A DNA stretch of 64,000 nucleotides, taken from Adiantum capillus-veneris (lineage: Eukaryota > Streptophyta > Polypodiopsida > Polypodiales > Pteridaceae). Below the pieces are notes generated by a model. It searched no databases. It was not told the DNA's origin and was given only the letters and a program-made list of their open reading frames with translations. Positions 32,793-44,156 of this stretch are shown one piece after another. A program made the translations under genes and the position numbers. The stretch is from positions 126,850,891-126,914,890 of the forward strand of contig CM043947.1 of assembly GCA_014529385.2 (NCBI GenBank), written 5' to 3'. How positions within the stretch are numbered: position 1 is the stretch's first letter; the number at the start of each line of letters is the position of its first letter.

Positions 32793-33773
32793 CTAGTAAT
32801 TCTGCTTGGCATGGTAAGTGCTTTGCTCCATCTTCTTGGGAGTATCCTTGTCATGTATTCCATCAGCTGTGCGAGCTGGTTCCTTAAGTATGTGCAAGTT
32901 ACCTCGAGGGTAAAGCTTCATAGCCTTTTGCAAGGCTTCATGCAATCCTGCTTCAAACTTGCGCATCTTTTCCGAATCGTCAATCTTCTTGAATGGAGCG
33001 ACTTTCAAGAGAACGTCCCAAAACCTATCCACATAGCGTGGAACAGTTTCGTTCTCCGACTGTGAAAGTTGATCCCATTCTTTCTTTACCTCTTCCTCAT
33101 AGTCTGGAGGAAGGAACTGTGTGTAGAACTCCTCCTTGAAAGCAGTCCAATCTTGGGGTTTGCGATCTTCCAGGATAAGGGTTAACCACCAACTGCTTGC
33201 GGTGCCTTTCAAGTACATACTGACATGGCGAAGCTTGGATCTTTCTTTAAAATTCCCTTCAGCAAATGCAACTTCGAATTGGCGGATGAAAGCCAAAGCT
33301 TTGTCATTATCATGCCGTCCGTTGTAGGTGTCGAATTTCACATCTTTGTCTCCTGACTTGAATGTTTTCTGCCTCTGGTGCTTCTTCTTATGGTGCTGCT
33401 TCTTTCTATGCTTAGACTCCTTGAGTACAGGAGTCCTTTCCCTTGAATGCACTTCTTGCTGCAACGGATCGTCCAGAAACATGTCCTCTAGAGCGACGAT
33501 GTTATCCAGATCCTTCATGAAAGAAAAATGAGGAGAATCAAAAGGATCCTGCTCTTGAACCTTTGGATTAAACCGCACATGACGTTCTGGAGGTTTCCTC
33601 TGCCTCTCGTGCATGCGGGATGTTCCAATCAAAGGATCTTTCCTTAGTTCTGGCGCCTTTGGGTTTTGCGGGATTTCTCCCGACCCCATCGGCATTTTCT
33701 CCTTCCCTTTCTCGAGAGTATGGAGAATCTTTTGGACTTCTGGATGGGAGAGAGCTTTTTGCAACTCTTCCAC
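32793..33773 (-). CDS. Element A gag
   Basis: 326-residue frame. The N-terminal half is charged and includes a Lys/His-rich run (KHRKKQHHKKKHQRQK). About 145-260 has the gag capsid signature: FDTYNGRHDNDKALAFIRQ, KGTASSWWLTLILED, WTAFKEEFYTQFLPPDYEE, RYVDRFWDVLLKV. No CCHC knuckle is seen at its end, so the nucleocapsid part may be lost in the gap before the RT frame. The ORF starts about 85 bases downstream of the PBS. Confidence 0.8.
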   Translation of the reverse strand: MEELQKALSHPEVQKILHTLEKGKEKMPMGSGEIPQNPKAPELRKDPLIGTSRMHERQRKPPERHVRFNPKVQEQDPFDSPHFSFMKDLDNIVALEDMFLDDPLQQEVHSRERTPVLKESKHRKKQHHKKKHQRQKTFKSGDKDVKFDTYNGRHDNDKALAFIRQFEVAFAEGNFKERSKLRHVSMYLKGTASSWWLTLILEDRKPQDWTAFKEEFYTQFLPPDYEEEVKKEWDQLSQSENETVPRYVDRFWDVLLKVAPFKKIDDSEKMRKFEAGLHEALQKAMKLYPRGNLHILKEPARTADGIHDKDTPKKMEQSTYHAKQNY

Positions 33774-33857
33774 CTGCTGTGAGAGAGAACTCTATCTCGC
33801 GTCCTCCCATTTCTGCAGTTTGCCAAGAGTCGTCAATCCCTTAAGGAAGAGAAAGAT

Positions 33858-33875
33858 GACCTTGCTTTGACACCA
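33858..33875 (-). promoter_or_regulatory. Element A primer-binding site
   Basis: In element sense TGGTGTCAAAGCAAGGTC, one base after the 5' LTR end. It resembles the usual plant initiator-methionine tRNA PBS (TGGTATCAGAGC) with two differences in the first twelve bases. Confidence 0.7.
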
Positions 33876-33876
33876 C

Positions 33877-33937
33877 TGTCACAAAAATACGGAAGCGTAA
33901 ACTGACTTTTAATTGTACTTCAAATACTCAAGAGAAT

Positions 33938-34008
<71 letters not shown>

Positions 34009-35331
34009 CTTGACACTTCATTGGGGACCAGAAGATCGGCTGGTCCCCCCCATAAAGAGATTATCTTTATTACTAAGGGAGAATCTTTACAAGCACAAGA
34101 ACGGGGCAATAGCCCGTCCTCTATTCTTTCTTTTCTGCTTCTGACTGAGAGAGTGCGAAAGCTACTCTCTGAATACTGAGAGGATTTTCCCTTTGCTATG
34201 AGATTTTGGGAAGCTCTCGAAAACGAGTCTATCTTCCACAAAACTCAACGGAAGCTCTTGAAAATGAGTCTACCTTCCGCTAACTGAGTCCCTTTATGCA
34301 TAATTATTCCTGCAACAAAAACAAGGGAGAAACACACAAAATGCACGCACACATGCTTGCTGTAATTTTCTGCACATAACCTGAAAATGTTACCTGAGCA
34401 CCTTCCAAAGCCAAAATAGAGACCTTTTCCGCGATGGAATTGCACGAAACTTTGTATACACGTAGTGTAGGTAAAGAAGTACTAGATTCTATATGTATTG
34501 TGCTGAAATTCACCCTAAAGGAGGTGATTAAGGGCTGAAAACAGAGAATTTACAGCCACCACACTCTATGAAGAGAGTGCCTGCTGCAACTTCTCGCGAT
34601 GAAACTTCACCAAAAGCTGGCTATGGCTATGAGAACCCTTGTTCTAGACAATGGGAGCACGAGGCCACCACATATGTCGCAAGGGGCTGCTCTCAAGCTT
34701 CCATGGAGGGCTCCTATGCGTAGAGCATACTCACAATAGGGGGGATAGGAGCACTGCCAACTTTGAGAAGTGGGGGAGGGGGGCCTCTTATCAAGCCAGC
34801 AAGAAGAGGGGGCGCTAGGAAGAGAGAGAGGGTGAGAGTGAGAGTGAGAGGGTTAGTTTGCATTGGTAAGTGACTTGGCACACTTAATAACTTAAAAACC
34901 CTTCAACTTTCACTTTTAAAAGTTCACAAACTATTAATGAAATGTGCAAACTGAACCACAATTGCACACATAGATGCAATCAATGAAATTGTTAGCTGCT
35001 CCCTAGCGCAATGCCGTACCCACACTGCTCTAGCATTACCTGTTCGCACTTGTCCGGCCATTCGGTCCAGCATAGACAATTTAAAAATACTTTAACTGAC
35101 TCATCCTAAGGCCGTAAAATAATTTAGGCCTTAGGGTTATTATTCTAAGGACCCCATCTCATTCCTGTGTTTGCACTAGCGCGCGTAATTTTCTGAGCCT
35201 GAAATCTGAGGCTACTATCTACCCCTTCATTGAAGACCCGATTTCCCAATCACTAGGGCTTCAGGGTATTTTTTGCTAGGGTCTCCCTGAGGTGCTCTGG
35301 CCCAAACTTGGACGCACTTGAGGCCCCAGGG
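33877..35331 (-). repeat. Element A 5' LTR, outer end truncated
   Basis: Closely similar to the 28171-29672 LTR up to GAGGCCCCAG at about 35328, where the match stops and about 90 bases are missing. It contains a perfect GA tract at 33938-34002, far longer than in the partner LTR. Confidence 0.85.
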
Positions 35332-35348
35332 ACGGTGAGAACAGGTCC
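35327..35348. repeat. 22-bp filler copied from element A pol
   Basis: A 22-base sequence containing GGGACGGTGAGAACAGGTCC sits between the broken A LTR and the broken B LTR. An identical 22 bases occur at 31544-31565 inside the A RT/RNase H gene. This is a typical templated-insertion scar of end joining. Confidence 0.8.
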
Positions 35349-36446
35349 AAACTGTGCTCAAGGTTCCTTTTGTTCTTATGGAAGGGAGAGCCTTCCGTTC
35401 TTAATGAGAGAATGCTATGATCACAAACAAAGTGAATGGATACTGTGCGTGCAAGTGTATGAGACTGAGAGATGGAGAGAGAAGAGAGATACGACACCAG
35501 AGACTGTTGTAAAACCCTCCTCCGAATGCCCCACTCTCGTCGGCGAGAGTGGTCTACTTATGATTGCACAATCTGGTACAAACGGTATGCATGAGACTGA
35601 TGTAAGTCTAGGCTATGTCGGCGATGACGAGACGGACCTAAGGGCTGAAATCTGCAATCTTTTATGTGCTGTCCAAACTGCTATGGGCTGAAATCTGCTA
35701 CAGTCCAAAAACGCTGATTTGGGGGGCTGTTTTTGTGGGTCTTTGTCACTGAAAATCTGCAGGTTTAGGGCTGAAAACTGAGGTTCTTTTCGGGCTGAAT
35801 CTGCTACTCTTTTAGGGGCTGATCTGTAAGTACTTCATTGCTGAAAAACGCTGCAGGCTGAGGTGGTATCTGCTGAAAACGCTAGGCATGCTGATGTCAA
35901 AAACGCTAGCTGTGTCTGAGCTTCTTCTGGCGTTGAATGCTGATGCAAAACGCTAGTGGCTGGAACTTGCTGGCGATGGCTACCTGATGCAAAATGCCAA
36001 GTGCTGGGAGGTATGGCGATGACCCTCTTGATGGAAACGCCAAGGTGTTGAGTCCTTTGCTTGGAGCTTGGCTCCTGTTGCCTCTTCTGCCAAATAGTGC
36101 TAGCTCTAGTTTGCTTATATACAAACTTAGCAAAATTGCCCTACCTACTTTCCAACAAAAGTCACTTAAAAATAATAAGTGAAAACTGTCAAAAATAGGT
36201 AAGATAGGCTAAATGCATTGGAAAATTCCCTTGATGGAATCTGACGGATTCTGATGGGAATACTGATGATCATGCTGTGTGCAACCAGAGGATATGCATC
36301 TACACAAAGTGTCTGGGCATGCACGGTCGACGAATAGACTCACAAAAGTGCCAGATCACTTCTAATCTAGATTGACTGGACTGACTGAACCGTGATCATG
36401 CTGTAGCTTGTCCATGGACACATAGGGTTGGATGTGTCACGTGACA
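35347..36446 (-). repeat. Element B 5' LTR, inner end truncated
   Basis: Matches 26355-27531 from TCCAAACTGTGCTCAAGG through GATGTGTCACGTGACA and lacks the last 30-50 bases present in the partner. It has the same internal CTGAAAACGCT-type motifs. Confidence 0.85.
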
Positions 36447-36838
36447 AGGTAGGGGCAATGGGGTGAGTAAGGGGCGAGAGCTGGGCAGGGGGGCGAGGGG
36501 TGGGTAGTAGGGAGGGGCGAGGTGTCACTAGGTAGGGGCGAGGGGTGGGAGTGGGTGAGGGAGAGGGCTGGGTAGGGGCAAGGGCTGGTGAGGGGGGACT
36601 AGGGGCGAGGGCTGGTGAGGGGGAACTAGGGGCGAGGGTGAGTGGACAGGGGGCGAAGCTTGGATACGGGGGACTAGGGGCAAGGGGTGGCTAGGGGGAG
36701 GGAGGTGAGGGGGAACTAGGGCGAGGGTGAGTGGACAGGGGACGAAGCTTGGATACGGGGGACTAGGGGCAAGGGGTGGCGAGGGGAGGGACTAGGGGCG
36801 AGGGTTGGTGAGAGGGGGGGGCGGGGTAGTGAGGGAAG
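36447..36838. repeat. G-rich minisatellite, right flank of element B
   Basis: Imperfect repeats around GGGGACTAGGGGCGAGGG. A longer unit ending CGAAGCTTGGATACGGGGGA appears twice, about 91 bases apart (near 36650 and 36741). Many G-runs of three or more on one strand. Confidence 0.8.
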
Positions 36839-36861
36839 ATGGCACTCCAGCATATATATAT

Positions 36862-39246
36862 CTATCACTCTTGAGAATTGCCGCCCGAATACAAACACGG
36901 TGAGACAAGGGCTTCTGTAATCAGTGAGGGGAGCAACGGGACGGGGTATCATATAGGACTCTGATGGTCGCACTAGGAGGTGCCCTCCACTAGGACTTGC
37001 TCTGAGGTAAAGTGACTGAATAACAGCAAGGGTCACTTTTAAAACTCCCATCTAGTCGCAGCATGTCATAGAGGGACACTTGTTGGAAGGTGTTCTTCAA
37101 GATTGTCTGTGTTGTAAGCTTTTCCTTTTCTACGAGAGGTTTCTCTGGTACCTTGTTCTTCTGTAGATCGGAAATTGCTTCCAAGAAAGCTTCATCAATA
37201 TCGGAGAACAAAGATTTGGATTCTTTCTTGGCATTGGGGGATGGCTTGTCAACAACTGAAGGTAGGTGTGAGAATATGTGGGGAAGTTGAACTTGCTGGA
37301 ATGCTAAGCCCGAGAGCAGCTCTCCGGGCTCGAGTGAGGACACCCGATGGCTCCTCTACCAACTGCAGCTTATTTTGAGGGGTAACCACCTGGGTAGAAG
37401 GGGGGGGCGGTTCAGGAACGGTGCTAACTGCTATCAGATTGAGCTTGGAAAAGGTAAACTCATTCTGGCTTTGACTTGGGTTCGAACCCGTGGATGCACG
37501 AAGTTTAGGGCAGTCCTTACTATAGTGATCCTTCGTTTCAGGGCAATGACGGCAGGGAGGGGATCCTTCGGGCAATTTTTTTGCTTTGGTAATGACCATA
37601 TTCCCCGCATCTGTAGCACAAAATGGGACGATTCAATGGGCGAGTCGCAGGGAGAGGTGGTCCTTGCTCCTGGTGCATGGAGTTGGAGGTGGAGGCATAG
37701 AACCTTTGAGTTGATAATGGAGCATGGGTATGATAAAAGCTCTGAGACGGAAAAGTACTTTGCATACCTTGCATAGGAGGGATTGTCAATAAAGGTGGCA
37801 TGTGGTGTGTATGGCCATAGGGAGATACCATGTTGGATGCAGGTGCTGGCCCTTGTTGAAGAGTAGGACCAAGACTTTGTTGTATTTGTCGCAATCCCTT
37901 GAGGTAGTAGCAGTCCTTGTCCTGGTGTCTAGACTTTTCACAGAAGTGGCAGTAAACCCGAAGGGGGCATTCATGTGGAAGGTGCCCTGGAGAGCGGCAT
38001 GAGCTACACCAAACCATAGCCTTAGTCTCCTACTGAGACTTGAGCTCTTCTAGCTCGTGCTTGATCTGTTCCAATGCCTCGTGATGTGCAGGCTTCTCCC
38101 TTGAAGAGCTCGCTATAACTTAAGGGCTTTCAGTTCCCTGCGTAAAGAAGTTAAAGGATCAAAAGGACTTTCCAAAAACACTGAGGGGGTCTCTACCTGA
38201 GGAGAGTTGCTCCCTCTATCTTAGTAGCAGCCGCGACAAACTCCTCCAGAGTGGTGTCGGGTCGGAGACTCTCGGAGTTTTTGCTGGGAAGTTTTGGGAA
38301 GAGCCTTCTCCACCAACTTCTTAACCATAAATTCCCCTGGTTGCTGAGGAAGCTTGGCAACCAGAGACTTGGTTTTAGTCATGAGTTGTGCAAAAGTATC
38401 CTCTGGCTTGAGCACCATGTTGGCCAACTCATCCAAAACGTTTTCCTGGAAGTCACCTGGCCTGAATTCTGCACAAAACTGTTGTCGTAAAGTGGCCCAA
38501 GTTGCAAAGTGGTTCTCTGCAAACTGACTGCACCACTTGTCTGCTAAGCCATCCAAGGTAGATGGAAAGAGTACCAAATAGGCATCTTCTCTATTAAGAC
38601 CACGACCTCTACAGAGAGATACAAACCTCCTTGCATGGTCATCTGCATCTTCTGAGGAGAGTCCCTTGAAAGTAGGGAACTTGATGTTTACCTTGGCCAA
38701 AACACTGGTGAACGCCTCCATGGCCACTTGCTCAGGAGACTGTTGCTCAATAGCTTGCTGTAACAAAATGGGAGAGAGCTTTATTGGGGAAGGTGACCTG
38801 GAAGATGTAGAACCGGATGGAGGAATGGATGATGCCGTATGTGGAGGTATGGGTGATGAGGTTGAAGGACTTCTATTCGGTACCAAGGGTTGATGGCTTC
38901 TGTTGTAGTACTTAAGAGGACTCAGTAGTGTGCTTTGACGCTCTAATGACCGCCTTGTATGTGTCATGCAGTGACCACAAATCTAACCAAGCTTTGGGCA
39001 AAAAGACCTTTAACTGGATGAACACCGGTCTAGACTCTACTAGTCCAGGGCGAGTGACTAGACCACCTTGCCGCACCAGGGACGAGGAAGGACTAGACCA
39101 GGGACGAGGAAGGCTTAGACCAGGACACGAGAGGACCAGACTAGCAGGCTGCAAAGTGCAAGGCAAAGTAGGCGAGGTTAGGTAAAGACCAGCTAGCTCC
39201 TCGATTTGTACCTCAACAGAGAGTGAGACTTCAGTTGAGGTCTCAC
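36862..39246 (-). pseudogene. Element C gag-protease, second block
   Basis: A near-duplicate of 40596-43578. From the high end: N-terminal gag with YYNRSHQPLVPNRSPSTSS (38967), capsid (FPTFKGLSSEDADDHARRFV, PSTLDGLADKWCSQFAENHF, EDTFAQLMTKTKSLVAKLPQ), nucleocapsid with CSSCRSPGHLPHEC and CHFCEKSRHQDKDC plus CYRCGEYGHYQSK (38017-37538), a linker, and the start of the protease region (37051). Stops and frameshifts divide it. At 39246 the match stops just before the PBS/LTR, and at 36862 it stops inside the protease. Confidence 0.8.
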
Positions 39247-39276
39247 CCTCGCTCCCCCACCCCTCGCCCCCCCTCG

Positions 39277-39316
<40 letters not shown>

Positions 39317-39448
39317 TCTCTCTCTCTCCCCTTCGTCCCCTTGCCTACTTACCTCTCGCCCCCCACTCACCCCCTCCCCCCCCCCCCCCTCTCCCCCTCG
39401 TCCCCCTGCCTACTTACCTCTCGTCCCCCACTCACCCTCGCCCCCCTA

Positions 39449-39479
<31 letters not shown>

Positions 39480-39620
39480 TCTCTCTCCCTCGTCCCCTAC
39501 CCACCCCTCGTCCCCCTACTTACCTCTCGCCCCTCCCCACTCACCCTCACCCCCTACCCACCTGGACTCGCCCCCCTCCCAGCCTCAGCCTCAGCCTGTT
39601 CTACCCCCACCCCGCTGATC
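39247..39620. repeat. C-rich minisatellite
   Basis: Runs of C (39280-39314, 39375-39390, 39449-39477) with interspersed CCTACTTACCTCTCGCCCC units. These look like reverse complements of the G-rich units at 26187 and 36447. Pro-rich open frames here are artefacts. Confidence 0.85.
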
Positions 39621-40033
<413 letters not shown>

Positions 40034-40333
40034 AGCAGACGAGGAAGCTAAAAGAGCCTTTTGGCTGTTTCCTTGGGGCTTTCAAGCATTCGCCTGGTTG
40101 CCATCCTGTTGCTGTTAATGCTTTTCGTTCTGCCATCACGATGGAGCTTAACCTTATTTGCGGTATCACTCGAGCTTATAATCAACCCTCTTATAGAGAA
40201 GAGTGCTGTTGCAGAAAGTGTTGCAAGGTTCTTCTACAAGCATGGACCAGGTCATTTTCCTCTTACTATGGTTATGGAGGATAAAGATGCGCTGGATCCA
40301 AACCGAGCATATCTCTTTGCTGTGGAGCCTCAT
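40034..40333 (+). pseudogene. DGAT2-like acyltransferase, N-terminal fragment
   Basis: Diacylglycerol acyltransferase 2 makes triacylglycerol at the ER. The frame at 40061-40333 encodes a hydrophobic N-terminal pair of segments (SIRLVAILLLLMLFVLPS, SLTLFAVSLELIIN), then VARFFYKHGPGHFPLTMVME and DALDPNRAYLFAVEPHC. Plant DGAT2 has the same order, with a YFP-type motif, a DPNRAYVFGYEPHS-type block and the EPHS active-site region. Here the match stops right after EPHC, where LTR sequence begins (40334). No downstream catalytic part was found. It is opposite in strand to element C gag. Other members of the DAGAT/LPLAT family cannot be excluded. Confidence 0.65.
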
Positions 40334-40400
40334 TGCTGCCACGCCAGAGTCTGTATCGGTTCTTTGAGATAGTCGAGTCCATATGTTATGGTCTGCTGCT
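40334..40400 (+). repeat. Element C LTR fragment, inverted
   Basis: GCCAGAGTCTGTATCGG and GATAGTCGAGTCCATATGTT match the middle of the element C LTR (47263-47310 on the + strand; reverse of 18480-18520). The orientation is opposite to the two bounding LTRs. Similarity fades after CTGCTGCTGTGTC. Confidence 0.75.
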
Positions 40401-40595
40401 GTGTCTGGGTTGATCAGCTAAAATCAACATTGTTTTTGTTGTATCCCGTCTTGAGGAAGCTTTGTGAAGGGAGTTCGCTAGACACAGAGGAGAGCTTTGT
40501 TCTGGTCAGAGAAGCAGACACCGATGGGGCTGATGTTGAAGGTTGGTGAACTTCTGTAGAGAAGATTCTTTCCGCTTCTATGATTCTTCATTGGC
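40401..40595. other. Unassigned sequence with a short open frame
   Basis: A short + strand frame at about 40433-40542 reads VLRKLCEGSSLDTEESFVLV followed by READTDGADVEG, then GTTGG, which could be a splice donor. It may be another captured exon, but there is too little to identify it. Confidence 0.25.
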
Positions 40596-43352
40596 TCACC
40601 AAATCCAAAGGCTACCACCAAGGGCGCACGGAGTAGCTTCTGTGACCTTCAACCTTTGTGCTGGCTTAGATGGCCTATTAGGTTTAGTTACAGTAGAAAC
40701 ATTGGAAGAGGGGGTACCTCCATGCAAAGAGTGAATAGAGACTCCATAACAGGGCATGCATTTGGTAGCATCCAACCACTCCAACAAATCCTCGTCTGAC
40801 TTGTCAGCTGGAGTAGTCTGTTCCAATTCAAGGCTGGTTGCTAGGGACAAAGAACTATGTTGCACGACCGGATCCATGCCTCCTAGGCGAATGGGTTGCA
40901 TCAGGGAGCAAGGAGTATGTATCCACATGGCATCGTTTCCCCAATCATGAAGTTCTTTAGTGTGTTGCAACCATGATCTACCGATGAGCAAGGGAAATCC
41001 GCCCTCAATCTGGGGAAGACGAACCACAACAAAATCCAAGTTAAAAGTAAAAATCTTGTATCTACAGAGGCACATTGTCCACTATGCCTACTGGGTAGAC
41101 TGTTTGTTGGTCAGCCAATGTAACTGTGAAGGGAGTAGGGCGAGTAGGCTGTAGACCTAGAGCTAACATAGTGAACTCGGGCATTAGGTTGATGCCAGAT
41201 CCACCATCCACTATCACTCCTGAGAATTGCCGACCCAAGACGGACACTGTCAGGCGAGGGCTCCTATAATCAGTGAGAGGAGCAGCGGGATTGGATATCA
41301 TATAGGACTCTGATGGTCGCACTGGGAGGTGCCCGCCACTAGGACTTGCTCCGCGGTAAAGTGACTGAATAACAGCAAGGGTGTCACTTCAAACTCGCAT
41401 CTAGTCGCAGCATGTCATAGAGGGACACTTGTTGGAAGGGGTTCTTCAAGACTGTCTCTGCTGTAAGCTTTTCTTGTTCTACCAGTGGTTTCTCTGGTAC
41501 CTTGATCTTCTGTAGATCGGAAACTGCTTCCAAGAAAGCTTCATCAATATCGGAGAGCAAAGATTTGGATTCTTTCATGGCTCTGGGGGATGGCTTGTCA
41601 ACAGTTGAAGGCAGGGTATCCACTGGTGTGAGAATATGCGGGGGAGTTGAACTTGCCGGAATGCAAAGACCGAGAGCGGCTCTCTGGGCCCGAGTGAGGA
41701 CACCCGATGGTCCTCTACCAACTGCAACTTATTTTGAGGGGTAACCACGTGGGTAGAATGGGGCGGCTGAGGAATGGTGCTAATTGCTATCAGATTGAGC
41801 TTGGGAAAGGTACACTCATTCTGGCTTTGACTTGGGATCGAAGTGGTGGATGCACGAAGTTTAGGGCAATCTTTACTGTAGTGATCCTTCATTTCAGGGC
41901 AATGACGGCCGGGAGGGGACCCTTCGGGCAGGGGGCATTTGCTTTGGTAATGACCATATTCCCCGCATCTGTAGCACAAAATGGGCCGATTCAATGGGCG
42001 AGTTGAAGGGCCAGGCGGTCCTTGCTCCTGGTGCACGGAGTTGGAGGTGGAGGCATAGAAGCTTTGAGGTGATGAGGGAGCATGGGTATGATAAAAGCTC
42101 TGAGAGGGAAAAGTGCTTTGCATACCTTGCATAGGAGAGGCTATCAATAGAGGTGGCATGTGGTGTGGATGGCCACAGGGAGAAACCATGTTGAATGCAG
42201 GTGCTGGCCCTTGTTGAAGAGTAGGACCAGGACTTTGCTGTATTTGTCGCAATCCCTTGAGGTAGTAGCAGTCCTTGTCCTCATGTCCAGACTTTTCACA
42301 GAAGTGGCAGTAAACCCGAAGGGGGCATTCATGTGGAGGGTGCCCTGGAGAGCGGCATGAGCTACACCAAACCATAGCCTTAGTCTCCTGCGGAGACTTG
42401 AGCTCTTCTAGCTCGCGCTTGATCTGTTCCAATGCGTCGTGATGTGGAGGCTTCTCCTGTCTAGAGAGAAGGACCTCTCCTCTTGAAGAGGTCGTTGTAA
42501 CTCTAGGGCTTCCAGTTCCCTGCGTAAAGAAGTTAAAGGATCAGAAGGACTTTCCAAAAGCACTGAGGGGGTCTCTACCTGAGGAGAGTTGGTGAACAGC
42601 TTCCTAGCTCCCTCTATCCTAGTAGCAGCCGCAACAAACTCCTCTAGAGTGGCTCAGGTCGGAGACTCTCTCGGAGTTTTCGCTGGGAAGTTTTGGGAAG
42701 AGCCTTCTACACCCACTTCTTAACCATAAATTGCCCTGGTTGCTGAGGAAGCTTGGCAACCAAAGACTTGGTTTTAGTCATGAGTTGTGCAAAAGTCTCC
42801 TCTGGTTGGAGCACCATGTTGGCCAACTTATCCAAAACCTTTTCCTGGAAGTCACCTGGCCTGAATGATGCACAAAACTGTTGTCATAAAGTGGCCCAAG
42901 TTGCAAATTGACTGTACCAATTGTCTGCTAAGCCATCCAAGGTAGATGGAAAGAGTACCAAATAAGCATCTTCTCTATTAAGACCACGACCTCTACAGAG
43001 AGATACAAACCTCCTTGCATGGTCGTCTACATCTTCTGAGGAGAGTCCCTTGAAAGTAGGAAACTTGATGTTTACCTTGGCCAAAACACTGGTCAACGCC
43101 TCCATGGCCTCTTGCTCAGGAGCGTGTTGCTCAAATTGCTTGCTGTAACAAAATGGGAGACAGCTTTACTGGGGAAGGTGACCTGGAAGATGTAGAACTG
43201 GATGGAGGAATGGATGATGTCGTATGTGGACGTATGGGTGATGAGGTTGGAGGACTTCTACTAGGTACCAAGGGTTGACGTCTTATGTTGTAGTACTTCA
43301 GAGGACTCAGTAGTGCGCTTTGACACTCTAATGACTGCCTTGTATGTGTCAT
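40596..43352 (-). pseudogene. Element C gag and protease, main block
   Basis: From the 5' LTR inward: N-terminal gag (43352-43131), capsid (43105-42884: FPTFKGLSSEDVDDHARRFV, FPSTLDGLADNWYSQF), nucleocapsid (42432-41575: CSSCRSPGHPPHEC, CHFCEKSGHEDKDC, CYRCGEYGHYQSKC, three Cys/His units), a linker (41623-41384), and an aspartic protease (41322-40596) with VIVDGGSGINLMPE at the active site (DGG in place of the common DSG/DTG) and GGFPLLIGRSWLQ as the C-terminal motif. Several stops and frameshifts are present. No RT follows. The frame ends at host-like sequence. Confidence 0.8.
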
Positions 43353-43578
43353 GCAATGACCACAAACCCAACCAAGCTTTGGGCAAGAGGACCTTTAATT
43401 GGCTGAACACTGGTCTAGACTCTACTAGACCAGGGCGAGTGACTAGACCACCTAGTTGGACCAGGGACGAGGAAGGACTAGACCAGTGTCCCGCCCTAGT
43501 CCAACCAGCTCGATTTGTACCTCAGCAGAGAGAGACTTCAGTTGAGGTCCCACCGGGTGTGCCAAAAATGAGAGCACC

Positions 43579-44156
43579 TATAGCGCAAATAGTGTGTCGT
43601 GCTCTCTCTTGTGGGGGCTCCTCAGTGGAATGTGCGTGACATATCACTCAAAATATATTGAAAACACAGGAACAATAGATAACAACAAATCAGCACAAAG
43701 ACACAGCAGCAGACCAGAACATATAGACTCAACTATCTCAAAGGAACCGTTACAGACTCAGGCGTGGCATCACACTCAGCTCTAGCCGAGAAGTCACGGG
43801 TACAATGGGGGTGTCGAGGCTCAGATGTGCAGGGATGTTGCATACTTTCTGTGTGTCTAGACTCGCTACTCTAGACGACGACGTTGGACCATATATGAAG
43901 AAGATGATAATGATGACCCAACAACTATTACTCATATCTCACCATAAAGAGCCACCAACAGCTCATAAATGTCAGCCATCTAAGTCTATCTTCAAACTGA
44001 GTGGTGGTGGTGACCTGGCCACGATGTCCACTAAACCACCGTCCCTATCCCTGCCACGTGTCACTGCCCAGCCCAGAGAGTCCGTCCAGTGTGAATCAGA
44101 CCAGACCAACTGTACTAATTGTGTGTCCTGTGAAAGTGACACTGTAGCCTGCTACA
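43579..44156 (-). repeat. Element C 5' LTR
   Basis: 578 bp, TATAGCGC to GCCTGCTACA in + orientation. The conserved GCCAAAAATGAGAGCACC and CCCACCGGGTG lie immediately inside (43548-43578) and recur inside the + strand LTR at 47451-47480. They include the probable primer-binding region, but I cannot name the tRNA. Confidence 0.9.

Larger units (their letters stand above)
28171..35331 (-). mobile_element. Element A: Ty3/gypsy chromovirus nested in element B
   Basis: About 7.2 kb. LTRs at 28171-29672 and 33877-35331, ends TGTCA/TGACA. In element sense: 5' LTR, a PBS with initiator-Met-like TGGTGTCAAAGC, gag (33773-32793), RT/RNase H (32766-31149), integrase and chromodomain (31126-29693), a purine tract (AAGAGGGATG), and the 3' LTR. 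Only a few stops or frameshifts separate the pol pieces. The 5' LTR lacks about 90 bases at its outer end. Confidence 0.9.
26322..36446 (-). mobile_element. Element B: Ty3/gypsy-type LTR retrotransposon, hollowed out by element A
   Basis: LTRs at 26322-27531 and 35347-36446 both carry the TGTCACGTGACA end. Between them only a pol C-terminus (27543-27788) and a short unassigned stretch survive, and the rest is element A. The inner end of the right LTR is truncated and fused to the truncated LTR of A through a short filler. B belongs to the same broad family as element E on the + strand (56986-61694). Confidence 0.75.

Noticed and set aside
33913-34241. Frames encoding Glu/Arg or Leu/Ser repeats
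   Set aside because: Translation of a GA microsatellite inside the element A LTR.
26317-36451. A target-site duplication for element B
   Set aside because: Flanks read CTAGG and AGGTA. They are similar only because both are in a G-rich repeat, so no duplication can be claimed.
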